From NCBI RefSeq assembly GCF_024436435.1, contig NZ_JAFMZP010000003.1:1-64000 (forward strand): a DNA stretch of 64,000 nucleotides. The letters run 5' to 3'. This stretch comes from Desertivirga xinjiangensis. GTDB taxonomy: Bacteria > Bacteroidota > Bacteroidia > Sphingobacteriales > Sphingobacteriaceae. The notes below the pieces were generated by a model that worked only from the letters and a program-made list of their open reading frames with translations, was not told where the DNA came from and did not search any database. Below are positions 19,574 to 28,271 of this stretch, one piece after another; within the stretch, counting starts at the first letter, position 1; each line of letters opens with the position of its first letter. Both the position numbers and the translations under genes were made by a program.

Positions 19574-20814
19574 ACAATTGGTTCGATAGTTTGTGTATAA
19601 AGGTTGGTAGATTGGTTTTTACTTCCTTTCTTCTGCTTAAACAGAATTACGAATAATAACAAAACAAAAAAAGCAATACTCGCAGGAATCAGCCAGATAC
19701 TTTCCCAATGATGACCATTCTTCATTTTAAATGCATCTACCACCAAACCAGAAACTAGGGAACCGATGAGCATACCAACGCCGTAGGTTGCCAAAGTAAT
19801 CAGTCCCTGTGCCGCACTTTTAATTTTCTCGCCAGCCAGGTTATCCGTGTAAATTTGTCCGGTAACGAAAAAGAAATCATAGCAGATACCGTGCAGCACA
19901 ATTCCTAGTACCAGCATCCAATATCCTGTGTCAATATCACCATAAGCAAACATCAGATATCTCAGAACCCAGGCAAACATTCCTATAGCTAGCATCCTCT
20001 TCACGCCTAGTCGGATAAAAAAAACGGGGATCAATAACATGAACAGTGTTTCAGAAATCTGCCCTAATGATTGTATTCCCGCTGCAGATTTCATTCCAGA
20101 TTCATTTAAAAAGAGGTTCGTGAAATTATAATAGAAGGCCAGGGGAATACAGATTGCGATGGAAGAAATAAAGAATAGCAAGTACGAACGATTTTTCAGT
20201 AAACGAAGAGCATCTAAACCAAGTACCTCGGCCACTGATGTTGTTTCTCCTCTTTTCGCTGGGGGGGTGTCCGGAAGAGTGAAGCTTATCAAACCCAATA
20301 ATCCCGAAGCTCCAGCTGCCATTCGGAAAGTTGAAGTCAATTGTCCAGATTGTTCCCAGTTCAGCCATCCGATAAGCAACCCGGCGATGATCCATCCGAT
20401 TGTACCTAAAACACGTATTGCCGGGAACTCTTTAGACGGATCCTTCATCTGCCTAAAGGCAATAGAGTTTACAAGCGCTAGCGTAGGCATAAACAGCACC
20501 ATATACGCGAGTATAGCCGGAAAAAATCCATCGAAGCTCTCAGAACCGGAGGCAAGCCAGAGTAAACCTGCGCCTCCAATATGTAAAATTGCAAGGATTC
20601 GCTGGGCGGCGAAGAATTTGTCGGCAATTAGTCCGATAATGAAAGGGGCAATAATAGCGCCTATAGACTGAGTAAGGTAAGCCATTCCAATTTGTGTGCC
20701 GCTGGCGTTTAAATTCTTTCCCAAATATGTTCCTAGCGTAACAAACCACGCTCCCCAGATAAAAAATTCCAGGAACATCATGCATGAAAGCTTTGTTCGG
20801 TTTATGATCGTCAT
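19570..20814 (-). CDS. Nucleoside:H+ symporter-type MFS transporter
   Basis: This 414-residue inner-membrane protein with about 12 membrane helices resembles the NupG/XapB (NHS) branch of the major facilitator superfamily. Matching features are the opening LSCMMFLEFFIWGAWFVTLGTYL, IGMAYLTQSIGAIIAPFIIGLIADKFFAAQRIL, and GICYDFFFVTGQIYTD in the second half. In Bacteroidota such genes often sit next to sugar-oxidoreductase genes, so it may import a mono- or oxidised sugar rather than a nucleoside (inference). It heads a two-gene unit with the GH30 gene. The 20815-20943 gap before it contains no clear promoter. Confidence 0.85.
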   Translation of the reverse strand: MTIINRTKLSCMMFLEFFIWGAWFVTLGTYLGKNLNASGTQIGMAYLTQSIGAIIAPFIIGLIADKFFAAQRILAILHIGGAGLLWLASGSESFDGFFPAILAYMVLFMPTLALVNSIAFRQMKDPSKEFPAIRVLGTIGWIIAGLLIGWLNWEQSGQLTSTFRMAAGASGLLGLISFTLPDTPPAKRGETTSVAEVLGLDALRLLKNRSYLLFFISSIAICIPLAFYYNFTNLFLNESGMKSAAGIQSLGQISETLFMLLIPVFFIRLGVKRMLAIGMFAWVLRYLMFAYGDIDTGYWMLVLGIVLHGICYDFFFVTGQIYTDNLAGEKIKSAAQGLITLATYGVGMLIGSLVSGLVVDAFKMKNGHHWESIWLIPASIAFFVLLLFVILFKQKKGSKNQSTNLYTQTIEPIV

Positions 20815-20943
20815 ATGATTTTAAGAAGAGTGTTTATAGTTTTTTAATCATCTATTCGGGCAGCAATACGGTGGATAACTCCACTGAAAGAGTCTCCTCA
20901 CCGACGATCATCCCTGTTTTAATCCTTTTTCCATATTCACCCC

Positions 20944-21510
20944 CTAAGAGAAAGCTCTGTCTCCCTTTTTATATGGTATACATCCGTCGTATCTACCCGG
21001 CACAGAAACATATCTCAATGCTTTCGTTGCTCCAACTTCGGATGTAAAAAAACCCAAGAGAGTAAGCTCCTTTATCATCTTGAAATAATGGTTCGGCGCT
21101 TCCTGGCTTTTATCTTTCGAATAGGCTTTCTGCTCTTTGTCTAATTCTGTTAAAAGTTCAGTACGTTGCGCCGCATTGCATTCAGAAAATTTTTTTTTAA
21201 ACTTTTTCTCAGCTTCTTTCTCCAACCTACCAATGCCATTTATAAAAATTTTTTGATCTTCCGGCTTGTAACAATCTCTCACCATCAAACCCATAAATTC
21301 TCCAACTTTTGCGTCTTTAGCTCCCGGAGTATTCGTGGCAGGAAGAATAGTCTCTGCTACTTCATCCAGTAAGCTGATCTGCTCCTGAGTGAACAGATCA
21401 TTGTATTTCTCAGCTTTCGGTCTGCATGCCAGATTGGTAAAAAGATCTGCACTTATAATTGTTCCGCCTAACAACCAGGCTACCGTTGATAATGCTTCTC
21501 TACGGTTCAT
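20944..21510 (-). CDS. Gluconate 2-dehydrogenase subunit 3-like protein with Tat signal
   Basis: This 188-residue protein belongs to the small (gamma) subunit family of membrane-bound sugar dehydrogenases. It begins MNRREALS followed by a hydrophobic stretch, a twin-arginine export signal. The family core follows from about residue 38: LFTQEQISLLDEVAETILPATNTPGAKDAKVGEFM. In known complexes this subunit carries the Tat signal and takes the signal-less GMC catalytic subunit across the membrane with it. The neighbouring GMC protein indeed lacks a signal. The gene follows the GMC gene by 23 bp. A cytochrome c subunit is not present in the window. Confidence 0.88.
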   Translation of the reverse strand: MNRREALSTVAWLLGGTIISADLFTNLACRPKAEKYNDLFTQEQISLLDEVAETILPATNTPGAKDAKVGEFMGLMVRDCYKPEDQKIFINGIGRLEKEAEKKFKKKFSECNAAQRTELLTELDKEQKAYSKDKSQEAPNHYFKMIKELTLLGFFTSEVGATKALRYVSVPGRYDGCIPYKKGDRAFS

Positions 21511-21533
21511 ATTGACTTTTCCTATTACATCAA

Positions 21534-23213
21534 TTAAAGGTTCATTTTTTTCAGCTCTCCTACTGCGTGGTTTACCGCTCTTGCTGTTAGAGCCATGTAA
21601 GTAAGCGAAGGGTTAACGCAAGACCCGGAAGTCATACAGGCACCATCTGTAATGTAAACGTTTTTGGCATCCCAAACCTGGTTCCATTCATTGAGAACAG
21701 AAGTCTTAGGGTCACGCCCCATGCGCGCAGTTCCCATCTCGTGAATTCCTTGTCCCATAGCATAGCCGTTATCATACGTCGCTATCTCTTTCAGACCTGC
21801 TACTTCGAGGATTTCCTGAGCATCGTCCATCATGTCTTTTCGCATCTTCTGCTCGTTCTCCCGAATTTCGCAATCGAAGTTTAACACGGGCAAGCCCCAT
21901 TTATCCTTAGTGTTCTTATCCAGGCTAATCTTATTTTCATGATAGGGAAGAATTTCACCAAAGGCGAGAATACCCATACGCCATGGCCCTGGCTCGCACA
22001 AAGTATCTTTAAATTCCGAGCCGATATTTAATTCAGCCACTTCCCTGCCCCAATTTTGCCTGCTTGCAGCTCCCTGGTAGCCAAAGCCTCTTAGATAATC
22101 CCGCTTATCATTAAATAAATTTCGGAAACGTGGTATATAGATTCCGTTCGGCCGCCTACCATAATAATATTTATCTTCATATCCTTCAACAATCCCAGCC
22201 GCCCCCACTCGGAAATGATGATCCATTAGGTTGTGACCTAGTTCTCCGCTACTGCTCCCCAAGCCGTCCGGCCATACCTCTATTGCCGAATTCATCAAAA
22301 TCCAGGTGGAGTTTAAAGTAGATGCGCAGATAAAAACCACCTTTGCCAGGTACTCATAAGTTTGATTAGTTTCAGCATCCAACACCTCAACGCCCCTCGC
22401 CTTTTTTGTGTCTTTATCGTATAGGATGCGGGTAACAATGGAGTAGGGCCTCAAGGTTAGGTTGCCCGTTTTCACTGCTGCAGGCAAAGTAGAAGATTGA
22501 GTGCTAAAGTATCCTCCAAAAGGACAACCAAGCCAGCATTTATTCCTGTACTGGCAATTTGTTCTATTCTGCAAAGGTACCGTCAGGTTTGCGCTTCTGC
22601 CCATGATCATGTGCCGAGAACCCTTATAATGCGCCTTTATCCGTGCAGCAACGTCTTTTTCCACACAGTTCATTTCCATTGCAGGAAGAAAATCTCCGTC
22701 AGGCAGCTGTGGCAAACCATCCTGGTTTCCATTAATGCCGGCAAAGCGTTCCACATAACTATACCAGGGAGCTACGTCTTTATACCTGATAGGCCAGTCA
22801 ACAGCAATTCCCTCCTTTGCATTTGCTTCAAAATCGTATTCACTATGACGGTAACTTTGTCGTCCCCACATTAGCGATCTACCTCCAACATGGTAGCCCC
22901 GGTACCAGTCGAAACGCTTTGTCTCCGTATAAGGACTTTCTTTTTCGTTAGTCCAGTAGCTGAGATTGGTTTCGTTTAAAGGGTAATCTCTCTGCAAGAC
23001 AGGATAGTTGGCGATCATCTCCTGCGTTCGCCCACCACGATGGGGGAATTCCCAGGGCCCTCTATTAGCATTAACATAGTCTTTTACATGCTCAATGTTA
23101 TGTCCCCTTTCAAGCATTATAGTCTTCAGACCTTTTTCGGTAAGCTCTTTGGCAGCCCAACCGCCGGAAATACCAGAACCAATGACGATTGCATCGTAAA
23201 TATTACTTGACAT
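21534..23213 (-). CDS. GMC-family FAD-dependent sugar oxidoreductase
   Basis: This 559-residue flavoprotein starts with the Rossmann motif IGSGISGGWAAKEL (G12, G14, G17) and the ribose-binding E35 in LERG. The C-terminal GMC signature carries the active-site His in HEMGTARMG and the Asn in NPSLTYMALTARAV. A cysteine-containing segment CQYRNKCWLGCPFGGY recalls the insert seen in gluconate or glucoside dehydrogenase alpha subunits. With the subunit-3 gene it probably oxidises a sugar or glycoside, possibly at C3 as in LacA-type glucoside 3-dehydrogenases (inference). It leads its operon; a copy of the shared PUL1 operator lies about 86 bp upstream. No signal peptide is visible. Confidence 0.9.
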   Translation of the reverse strand: MSSNIYDAIVIGSGISGGWAAKELTEKGLKTIMLERGHNIEHVKDYVNANRGPWEFPHRGGRTQEMIANYPVLQRDYPLNETNLSYWTNEKESPYTETKRFDWYRGYHVGGRSLMWGRQSYRHSEYDFEANAKEGIAVDWPIRYKDVAPWYSYVERFAGINGNQDGLPQLPDGDFLPAMEMNCVEKDVAARIKAHYKGSRHMIMGRSANLTVPLQNRTNCQYRNKCWLGCPFGGYFSTQSSTLPAAVKTGNLTLRPYSIVTRILYDKDTKKARGVEVLDAETNQTYEYLAKVVFICASTLNSTWILMNSAIEVWPDGLGSSSGELGHNLMDHHFRVGAAGIVEGYEDKYYYGRRPNGIYIPRFRNLFNDKRDYLRGFGYQGAASRQNWGREVAELNIGSEFKDTLCEPGPWRMGILAFGEILPYHENKISLDKNTKDKWGLPVLNFDCEIRENEQKMRKDMMDDAQEILEVAGLKEIATYDNGYAMGQGIHEMGTARMGRDPKTSVLNEWNQVWDAKNVYITDGACMTSGSCVNPSLTYMALTARAVNHAVGELKKMNL

Positions 23214-23298
23214 AAGTGTGATTAGTTTACCCGTGGCTTAATTGCGCTCTGTAATGAAAACGCAGTGCTAAATTAGAGGAGAAAAAGCTTTTTTGAAG

Positions 23299-23334
23299 AA
23301 GTCAAAGTCGGGCAGAAAGGTGCAGAAGCAGGCC
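23299..23334 (-). promoter_or_regulatory. PUL1 shared operator, copy 3
   Basis: CAAAGTCGGGCA followed five bases later by GTGC; the CAAAG starts at 23303. A GAAGCAGGCC tail resembles the AAACAGGCGC tail of copy 1. It lies about 86 bp upstream of the GMC start. An imperfect -7 like TAATTTAG (minus strand, 23275-23268) lies between it and the gene. Confidence 0.7.
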
Positions 23335-23620
23335 AAAGAGATATCCCGGCGGGATTTTTCTTAAAAAACCTACAATAATAGATGGATTTCGTCCTCGTTT
23401 GAATAAAAATAGGAGGCATATGCATAAAGTAAATCTCCTGCTAATACCTTGCTTTGATGGAATCGAAATTGCGATTCCATCTATTATACTTCCTTAGTAG
23501 CAACTTCCATCGAAACACAGAGAGTCGCTCCTGCAAAGGTCAAGGATTTTTTAAAGACATATAAAAGGTTTGCAAGCAAATTAAACCGCATCCAAATGTG
23601 GACAATTGTTTACAGAGTAG

Positions 23621-23907
23621 CTACTCTGAAAACACATACCCTGCTAACAATTCCGCTTCGACCTGTATTTGGGAAAGTTTCGGCCCGTATTTCAGAAAGT
23701 ATAACCTTGATTTCTGACAAGTGCTCGTAAATTGCTGCCTGTAGTCTTCCTTAGTCCCGCGATTAGTCCGCCTTTTACCAAAATACGTGGAGTTTTTGTG
23801 CATTTTCGGATGGGTTCCTGCTGCAATATTTCACCCACAGTAATAACTCTTCCCAGGTCAAGGGTAAATTCTGTCGGGTATTTCTGGAAGAAGGGCGCGA
23901 ACATCAC
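23621..23907 (-). pseudogene. Possible decayed ORF, family not recognised
   Basis: Two minus-strand frames look like pieces of one protein. The first, from 23907 (FAPFFQKYPTEFTLDLGRV...ALVRNQGYTF), ends at 23692. The other frame continues with KYGPKLSQIQVEAELLAGYVFSE to a stop at 23621. The amino-acid composition is protein-like but I do not recognise the family, and no start context or promoter supports it. It sits in an otherwise empty 830-bp gap, together with a perfect 16-bp palindrome at 23613-23628 (CAGAGTAG/CTACTCTG). Apart from the operator at 23299 I see nothing else between 23214 and 24045. Confidence 0.25.
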
Positions 23908-24045
23908 ATCTTAGCAGGGAATTATTTTGCCATTCTGATTATTTTCACCTAAAAGCCTCTTAAATCATTGACCATCAATGGAAGAACGTTTATTTTTACA
24001 CTCAGAATGTATAAAATATTTACACAAAAAAGGAGGAAATAAACA

Positions 24046-25008
24046 ATGGCAATCATAGATAAAAAAGGGATCCTTCACGGATCGATGGCAAATAACGTTT
24101 ACAAAGGATACCGTAATCGGCAAGTGATACAGGGTAAACCAAAAGAGTTTAAGCAAACCCTTGCCAGTAAAGCAAGCGGCCTGGAATTTGGCTTGTGCAG
24201 CACTACAGCCAAAGCAATCAGGCATGCTTTTGGCCATACCTACAGCGGGTATGACGGGCAAATGATCAATCGTCTGAATTCTGCCGTAAGAAACGGCGTA
24301 TCGGCCAGCCGGAAAGCGTGCGGAGAGAGAGATGTGCACGATGCTGATCTCAGCTTCCTGGAAGGCTTCCAGTTCAACAATAACTCGGCGATGGATAAGG
24401 TATTGCGCGCCAGGCCCCAGACTTACCTGGATGCGGAAAACAAAATCTGTATTAACCTTCCCCCCATCAGCATTTATGACATCAAAGGCCCGGGCGATAG
24501 TAATACCCAATATGCCCTTCGCTTTGTAGCAATTGCCTTCGACTTTAAAAAGGAAGTTTATTGCTATAACAGCGTGAAGGAAATAAAAATAGCTTACATG
24601 CAGGATTTTGAGGGTGGAGTGATCCGGCTGGAAGATGCAGCGATTAAAGGCCGGCTAGTGATGCTAAGCATGTCCATCCATGGCTATAAAGATGATGGAT
24701 TCGGAGGTTTAGAAACCATAAATTCTCTGGCCTGGAGTCCCTCGGAACTGATCGGAGCCTGGCAGGTTGCAGGCGAAAGCGAAGTTGCTGAAGCCAAGGA
24801 TGAGGAAACTCCGGCCTACAGGGTAATTGAACTCATTTATTTGGGGAACAGGATATTGAGAGAGATCAGCAGGCTTTATGAAAAAGCTGGTGCACCTAAA
24901 AAAGTGCCGCAAAAGGCAAGAGCGGAAAACCCGAAACCTAAATCAGAGCCCTGGCCAGTTTCAATAGTTGAGCTGCCTAAAGGAGATATTGAGTTCCCTA
25001 AGGATTGA
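24046..25008 (+). CDS. Protein of unknown function, 320 residues, with strong ribosome binding site
   Basis: I cannot assign a function. The start is well supported by AGGAGG nine bases before ATG, a far stronger Shine-Dalgarno than is usual in Bacteroidota. There is no signal peptide or membrane segment. Residues 1-65 (KKGILHGSMANNVYKGYRN, QVIQGKPKEFKQTLASKASGLEFGLCSTTAKAIR) resemble, from memory, a Sphingobacteriaceae family of uncharacterised proteins with a G-x-V-x-G-K-Q-V-V-Q-x-KP start (similar in style to DUF6266). A conserved-looking LEGFQFNNNSAMD follows at about 105, a probable beta-rich middle (110-235), a short helix and a proline/lysine-rich tail (about 282-320). It stands alone, on the opposite strand to its neighbours and next to a dead ORF6N gene. 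Confidence 0.7.
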   Translation: MAIIDKKGILHGSMANNVYKGYRNRQVIQGKPKEFKQTLASKASGLEFGLCSTTAKAIRHAFGHTYSGYDGQMINRLNSAVRNGVSASRKACGERDVHDADLSFLEGFQFNNNSAMDKVLRARPQTYLDAENKICINLPPISIYDIKGPGDSNTQYALRFVAIAFDFKKEVYCYNSVKEIKIAYMQDFEGGVIRLEDAAIKGRLVMLSMSIHGYKDDGFGGLETINSLAWSPSELIGAWQVAGESEVAEAKDEETPAYRVIELIYLGNRILREISRLYEKAGAPKKVPQKARAENPKPKSEPWPVSIVELPKGDIEFPKD

Positions 25009-25032
25009 TAGGAATTGTATTCAGTTAGGAGA

Positions 25033-25564
25033 TTACTCTCCTTTGCGCCCAATCCTAGCTGCTACTATTCTCCTCAGCTTAAATCCTACGGGAATATATG
25101 CTTTGGGTTTTTCCTCCTTTTTCGCTAACAGTGCATCCAGGTTTTGTTTCTCTTTTATTTTTTCCACCTCAAAACGGAGTTCTGTATTATTGACCAGCAT
25201 TTGCTGTATCCATGTGAAGATACGAATGATCTGTATAGACCTTTCGACCTCGCACTGTTTAATACGTTTGATAGCATGGCCACACCTGTTCAGTAATGCC
25301 ATTGGAAGATACTTAGCATGTGCGCCTTGCTTTAAGGTGTCATTCTGGCTCCTTAAAAAACTATATTCTTGCTGACTTAACTCAAACATAAAGTCTCCGG
25401 GAAAACGACCTGCATTACGTCTTACCTGTTAAGCTGCTTAGTTTCCACCTGGTACAATTCCGCCAAATCATTATCTATCATTGCTTTTTGACCTCTGACA
25501 TAATAAATTTGGTTCATTATTATTTCGTCAGGGACTTCGATTACAAGTTCTCTGTTTTAGCCAT
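25033..25564 (-). pseudogene. ORF6N-domain gene broken by frameshifts
   Basis: Read from 25564, the minus strand gives MAKTENL, then after a one-base shift LVIEVPDEIIMNQIYYVRGQKAMIDNDLAELYQVETKQLN. After a second shift it reads QVRRNAGRFPGDFMFELSQQEYSFLRSQNDTLKQGAHAKYLPMA. A third disrupted stretch (the frame carrying GVAMLSNVLNS) precedes the return to ERSIQIIRIFT and a tail ending at 25033. Together these reproduce an ordinary ORF6N/KilA-N-type DNA-binding domain (DLAxLYxVxTKxLN, RFPxDFMFxL, SLRSQ, KYLPxAFTEQGVAMLS). Such proteins occur on phages and mobile elements. At least three small deletions make it inactive; a C-terminal fragment of 118 residues could still be translated. Confidence 0.85.
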
Positions 25565-25677
25565 ATGGCTACAAACTTACATTTTAGTACCAAATAGTGG
25601 TATCGGTGTTTATTTCCTTATCGAAAAGATCCACATCGGCATCCATGCCTTTTATTAATTGTCCTTAAGTACCATGT

Positions 25678-28248
25678 TTATTCAAGTTTTGATGGCTTAC
25701 CGGATCTTCCAACTGAATTGAAAGCTGAAAAAACTAAATTCCCGTTATCTTTAACCGGTCCTGTATACACCGGGCTTTTGGCACTAGGTAAAGACCCATC
25801 GGTAGTGAACCTTATCACAAAGCCCGGAAGCTGAATATTAGCCAATACCTTATCGCCGTCTTTTTTTAGTCCCGGCTGAGGTATCCGGTAAGCGAATCCA
25901 CCGGCATAATGATCCAACCTTCGCAATTCCCGCTTTCCGAGAACATTAAAAAATTGAGATAAAGACTGGTTGTAAAGCTGCTTGGCAATATCCTTGTCTT
26001 TTTCTTCTGCCCAATCCGGACTTCGTGCCCATGCTCTTTCTGCCAGCGCGAGCAAGCGAGGCATTAAAAGGTATTCCAGTTGATCTTTATTCTTAATTGT
26101 TTCAGACCAAATCTGGCCTTGTAATCCGATGATATTCTCTTTTCCGGTATCGGTTGGTTTAATGGCCCGACTCAGGATCTGTTCGCTAAGTTGCCGGCCC
26201 AAATAATTCTTTTGCTGGTTCCTAAGGTAATCGAATGGAATAAAACTAAACGGTTTGTCGAGTTCGGTAAGTCCGCCCCAGTAGAAGCCTGGCTCTTCAA
26301 AACTTTTATGGTAAGCCATATCAAAATAGAAATTGCTTACAAAGGATATAATAACCTTGTAGCCGGAATTGGCTAGCCTGTATGCCAGATCTTCATTCCC
26401 CAGCAGGTTATTCCAGACGTTCAGGTGAACGTTATCATTAGCAAATTTTGGGTTAACAAGCCATTTTTTCTTTCCGTCAACCATCTGTTTTGTTAAGCCT
26501 ACTTCCTCCCAGCCCGACAGGTAGAGCCCTTTGGTTTTTAGCATGTTATTGACCTTCTCAAAATAAAGGTCCCATACATCAGCCGTACTCTTAATGTTAT
26601 TATTTTTTAGCTTCAATGCTGCAAAAGACGGCGACTGCTCCCATACTCCGTTCGGTACTTCATCCCCGCCAAAATGTATGGTTTTTAATGGCGCTCCGGC
26701 TTGTCCATAGAGTTCAATGATATCATCTGTAACAGCTTCTAAAAAATTGTAAACGGATGGCATAGACACGTCGATAACATTATCATTCCACTTTTGTACC
26801 GACCTATAAATGGATCTGTCGTTCACATCATGTAAAAGATATTTTTCTGCCTCGGCAACTTTACCTTGCGCCATGTACTTGCGGTACCTGTAATCCATTG
26901 CTTTTATTGCGGCCCTGGCATGTCCGGGCGTTTCAATCTCCGGAATAACAGTGATGTGGCGTGCTGCGGCATATTTAAGTATTTCGATAAAATCGTCTTT
27001 GGAATAATATCCCGAGCCTGAGTTTTTATCTGCAAACGGCCCGGACCCGTAGGAGGGTGGTAAATGTTTTTCATCTTCGAAGATATGCGCACGCGTAGCC
27101 GAAAACGCTGTCAGTTCAGGGAAGGATGGAATCTCTAATCGCCAGCCTTCATCATCATTTAAATGAAAATGGAAGGTGTTGATCTTGTATAATGAGAGAA
27201 CGTCTAAAAGCCTTATTATTTCAGCTTTAGTTTGAAAATTTCTGGCAACGTCTAACATAAAACCCCGATAGGGAAACCGTGGTTCGTCTTTGACTTCGAA
27301 CTGTGGTAAAATGATCGTTTTATTTTTACGGTTTGGAAGGAGCTTAGGGTCTAGCAGTGTTTTTAAGGTTTGCATGCCATAAAAGGCACCAGCTGGCGTA
27401 CCGGCGGAAATGATCAACTGATTGGAGGCTACAGTAAGCTCGTAAGCTTCATTCTTTAAACTAGCTGATTTTAAGATAATAGCCGGGCTATTTAACGGTT
27501 TTTTTGCCGGGCTTAGAACTTCATAACGGATGTTCTTTCCAAGGTATTTAGACAGTTCTTCAGAAAGCAGTCTGGCCTCGCTGGCAAATTGGGCATCATA
27601 AGCTATTTCAATCTTCTCATCAATGGAAAATGTACCAGGTTTTTCCTGGTAATATTTAGGTGTCGGGAAGATTTTTATCAATTGCTTTTCCGGAATGTCT
27701 GCAACTTTTTGATTGTCCTCGAAGATCATCCCGGATGAGATCTCTTTGTCTCCGCCAATTCTATAAAACTTCCTGGCGTCAGCCGGTCTCAGTAACTTCA
27801 CATCACCTAATGCTTGTATAGCTTTGGTCTGATCCCATACCAGGTAAAAGCACTGGGGCGCGTCTGATTTGTTTACTATCCAGGAGTTGGAAACCATCTC
27901 ATACCTGATGCTTTCTCCCGGTCTAAGTCCTTCAAATTCTTTGCCGGGCGTAAAACAGGACAGATCACCGTTAATATGTTTTACATCTAATGGGTTTGCT
28001 TCGTTTTTGGGAGTAATGATCCTGACAAAATTGAAATATAGTCGCCAGCCAGCTTTTGGCAAGATGGACGTACCTGTATTTTTTATCTCAAGAACAGAGA
28101 GCGCCTGTTCTTTACCCAGGTAATTATTTTCAATGGGTTGCCATGTGAGGCTTAATTGCACGCCTGGTTGTTTAGCGAAGCCAAACACGCTGCACAAGGT
28201 GAAAAAGGTAAAAAAACTAAAAAACAGAACACACGTTATACTTCTCAT
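25678..28248 (-). CDS. GH20 beta-N-acetylhexosaminidase, four-domain form
   Basis: This 856-residue exported enzyme (signal about 1-25) has the full bacterial chitobiase layout: a carbohydrate-binding CHB_HEX domain (about 28-155, LSLTWQPIENN), the GH20b alpha/beta domain (about 190-320, IFPTPKYYQ), and the catalytic barrel (about 325-760). The barrel carries the catalytic pair D529-E530 in HFGGDEV and the motif RGFMLDVARNF, with HFHLNDDEGWR. A C-terminal FN3-like CHB_HEX_C domain follows (about 775-856). It removes terminal GlcNAc or GalNAc by substrate-assisted retaining catalysis. It is the last gene of PUL2, 23 bp after another GH20 gene. The gap 25565-25677 shows nothing notable. Confidence 0.95.
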   Translation of the reverse strand: MRSITCVLFFSFFTFFTLCSVFGFAKQPGVQLSLTWQPIENNYLGKEQALSVLEIKNTGTSILPKAGWRLYFNFVRIITPKNEANPLDVKHINGDLSCFTPGKEFEGLRPGESIRYEMVSNSWIVNKSDAPQCFYLVWDQTKAIQALGDVKLLRPADARKFYRIGGDKEISSGMIFEDNQKVADIPEKQLIKIFPTPKYYQEKPGTFSIDEKIEIAYDAQFASEARLLSEELSKYLGKNIRYEVLSPAKKPLNSPAIILKSASLKNEAYELTVASNQLIISAGTPAGAFYGMQTLKTLLDPKLLPNRKNKTIILPQFEVKDEPRFPYRGFMLDVARNFQTKAEIIRLLDVLSLYKINTFHFHLNDDEGWRLEIPSFPELTAFSATRAHIFEDEKHLPPSYGSGPFADKNSGSGYYSKDDFIEILKYAAARHITVIPEIETPGHARAAIKAMDYRYRKYMAQGKVAEAEKYLLHDVNDRSIYRSVQKWNDNVIDVSMPSVYNFLEAVTDDIIELYGQAGAPLKTIHFGGDEVPNGVWEQSPSFAALKLKNNNIKSTADVWDLYFEKVNNMLKTKGLYLSGWEEVGLTKQMVDGKKKWLVNPKFANDNVHLNVWNNLLGNEDLAYRLANSGYKVIISFVSNFYFDMAYHKSFEEPGFYWGGLTELDKPFSFIPFDYLRNQQKNYLGRQLSEQILSRAIKPTDTGKENIIGLQGQIWSETIKNKDQLEYLLMPRLLALAERAWARSPDWAEEKDKDIAKQLYNQSLSQFFNVLGKRELRRLDHYAGGFAYRIPQPGLKKDGDKVLANIQLPGFVIRFTTDGSLPSAKSPVYTGPVKDNGNLVFSAFNSVGRSGKPSKLE

Positions 28249-28271
28249 CTAGTCTACTTTAATTTACTATG

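Noticed and set aside
20159-20671. Plus-strand open frame of 170 codons opposite the MFS gene.
   Set aside because: Shadow of a membrane-protein gene; no independent support.
23965-24510. Minus-strand open frame of 181 codons opposite the start of the 24046 gene.
   Set aside because: The plus-strand gene has a strong ribosome binding site and better composition; the minus frame lacks both.
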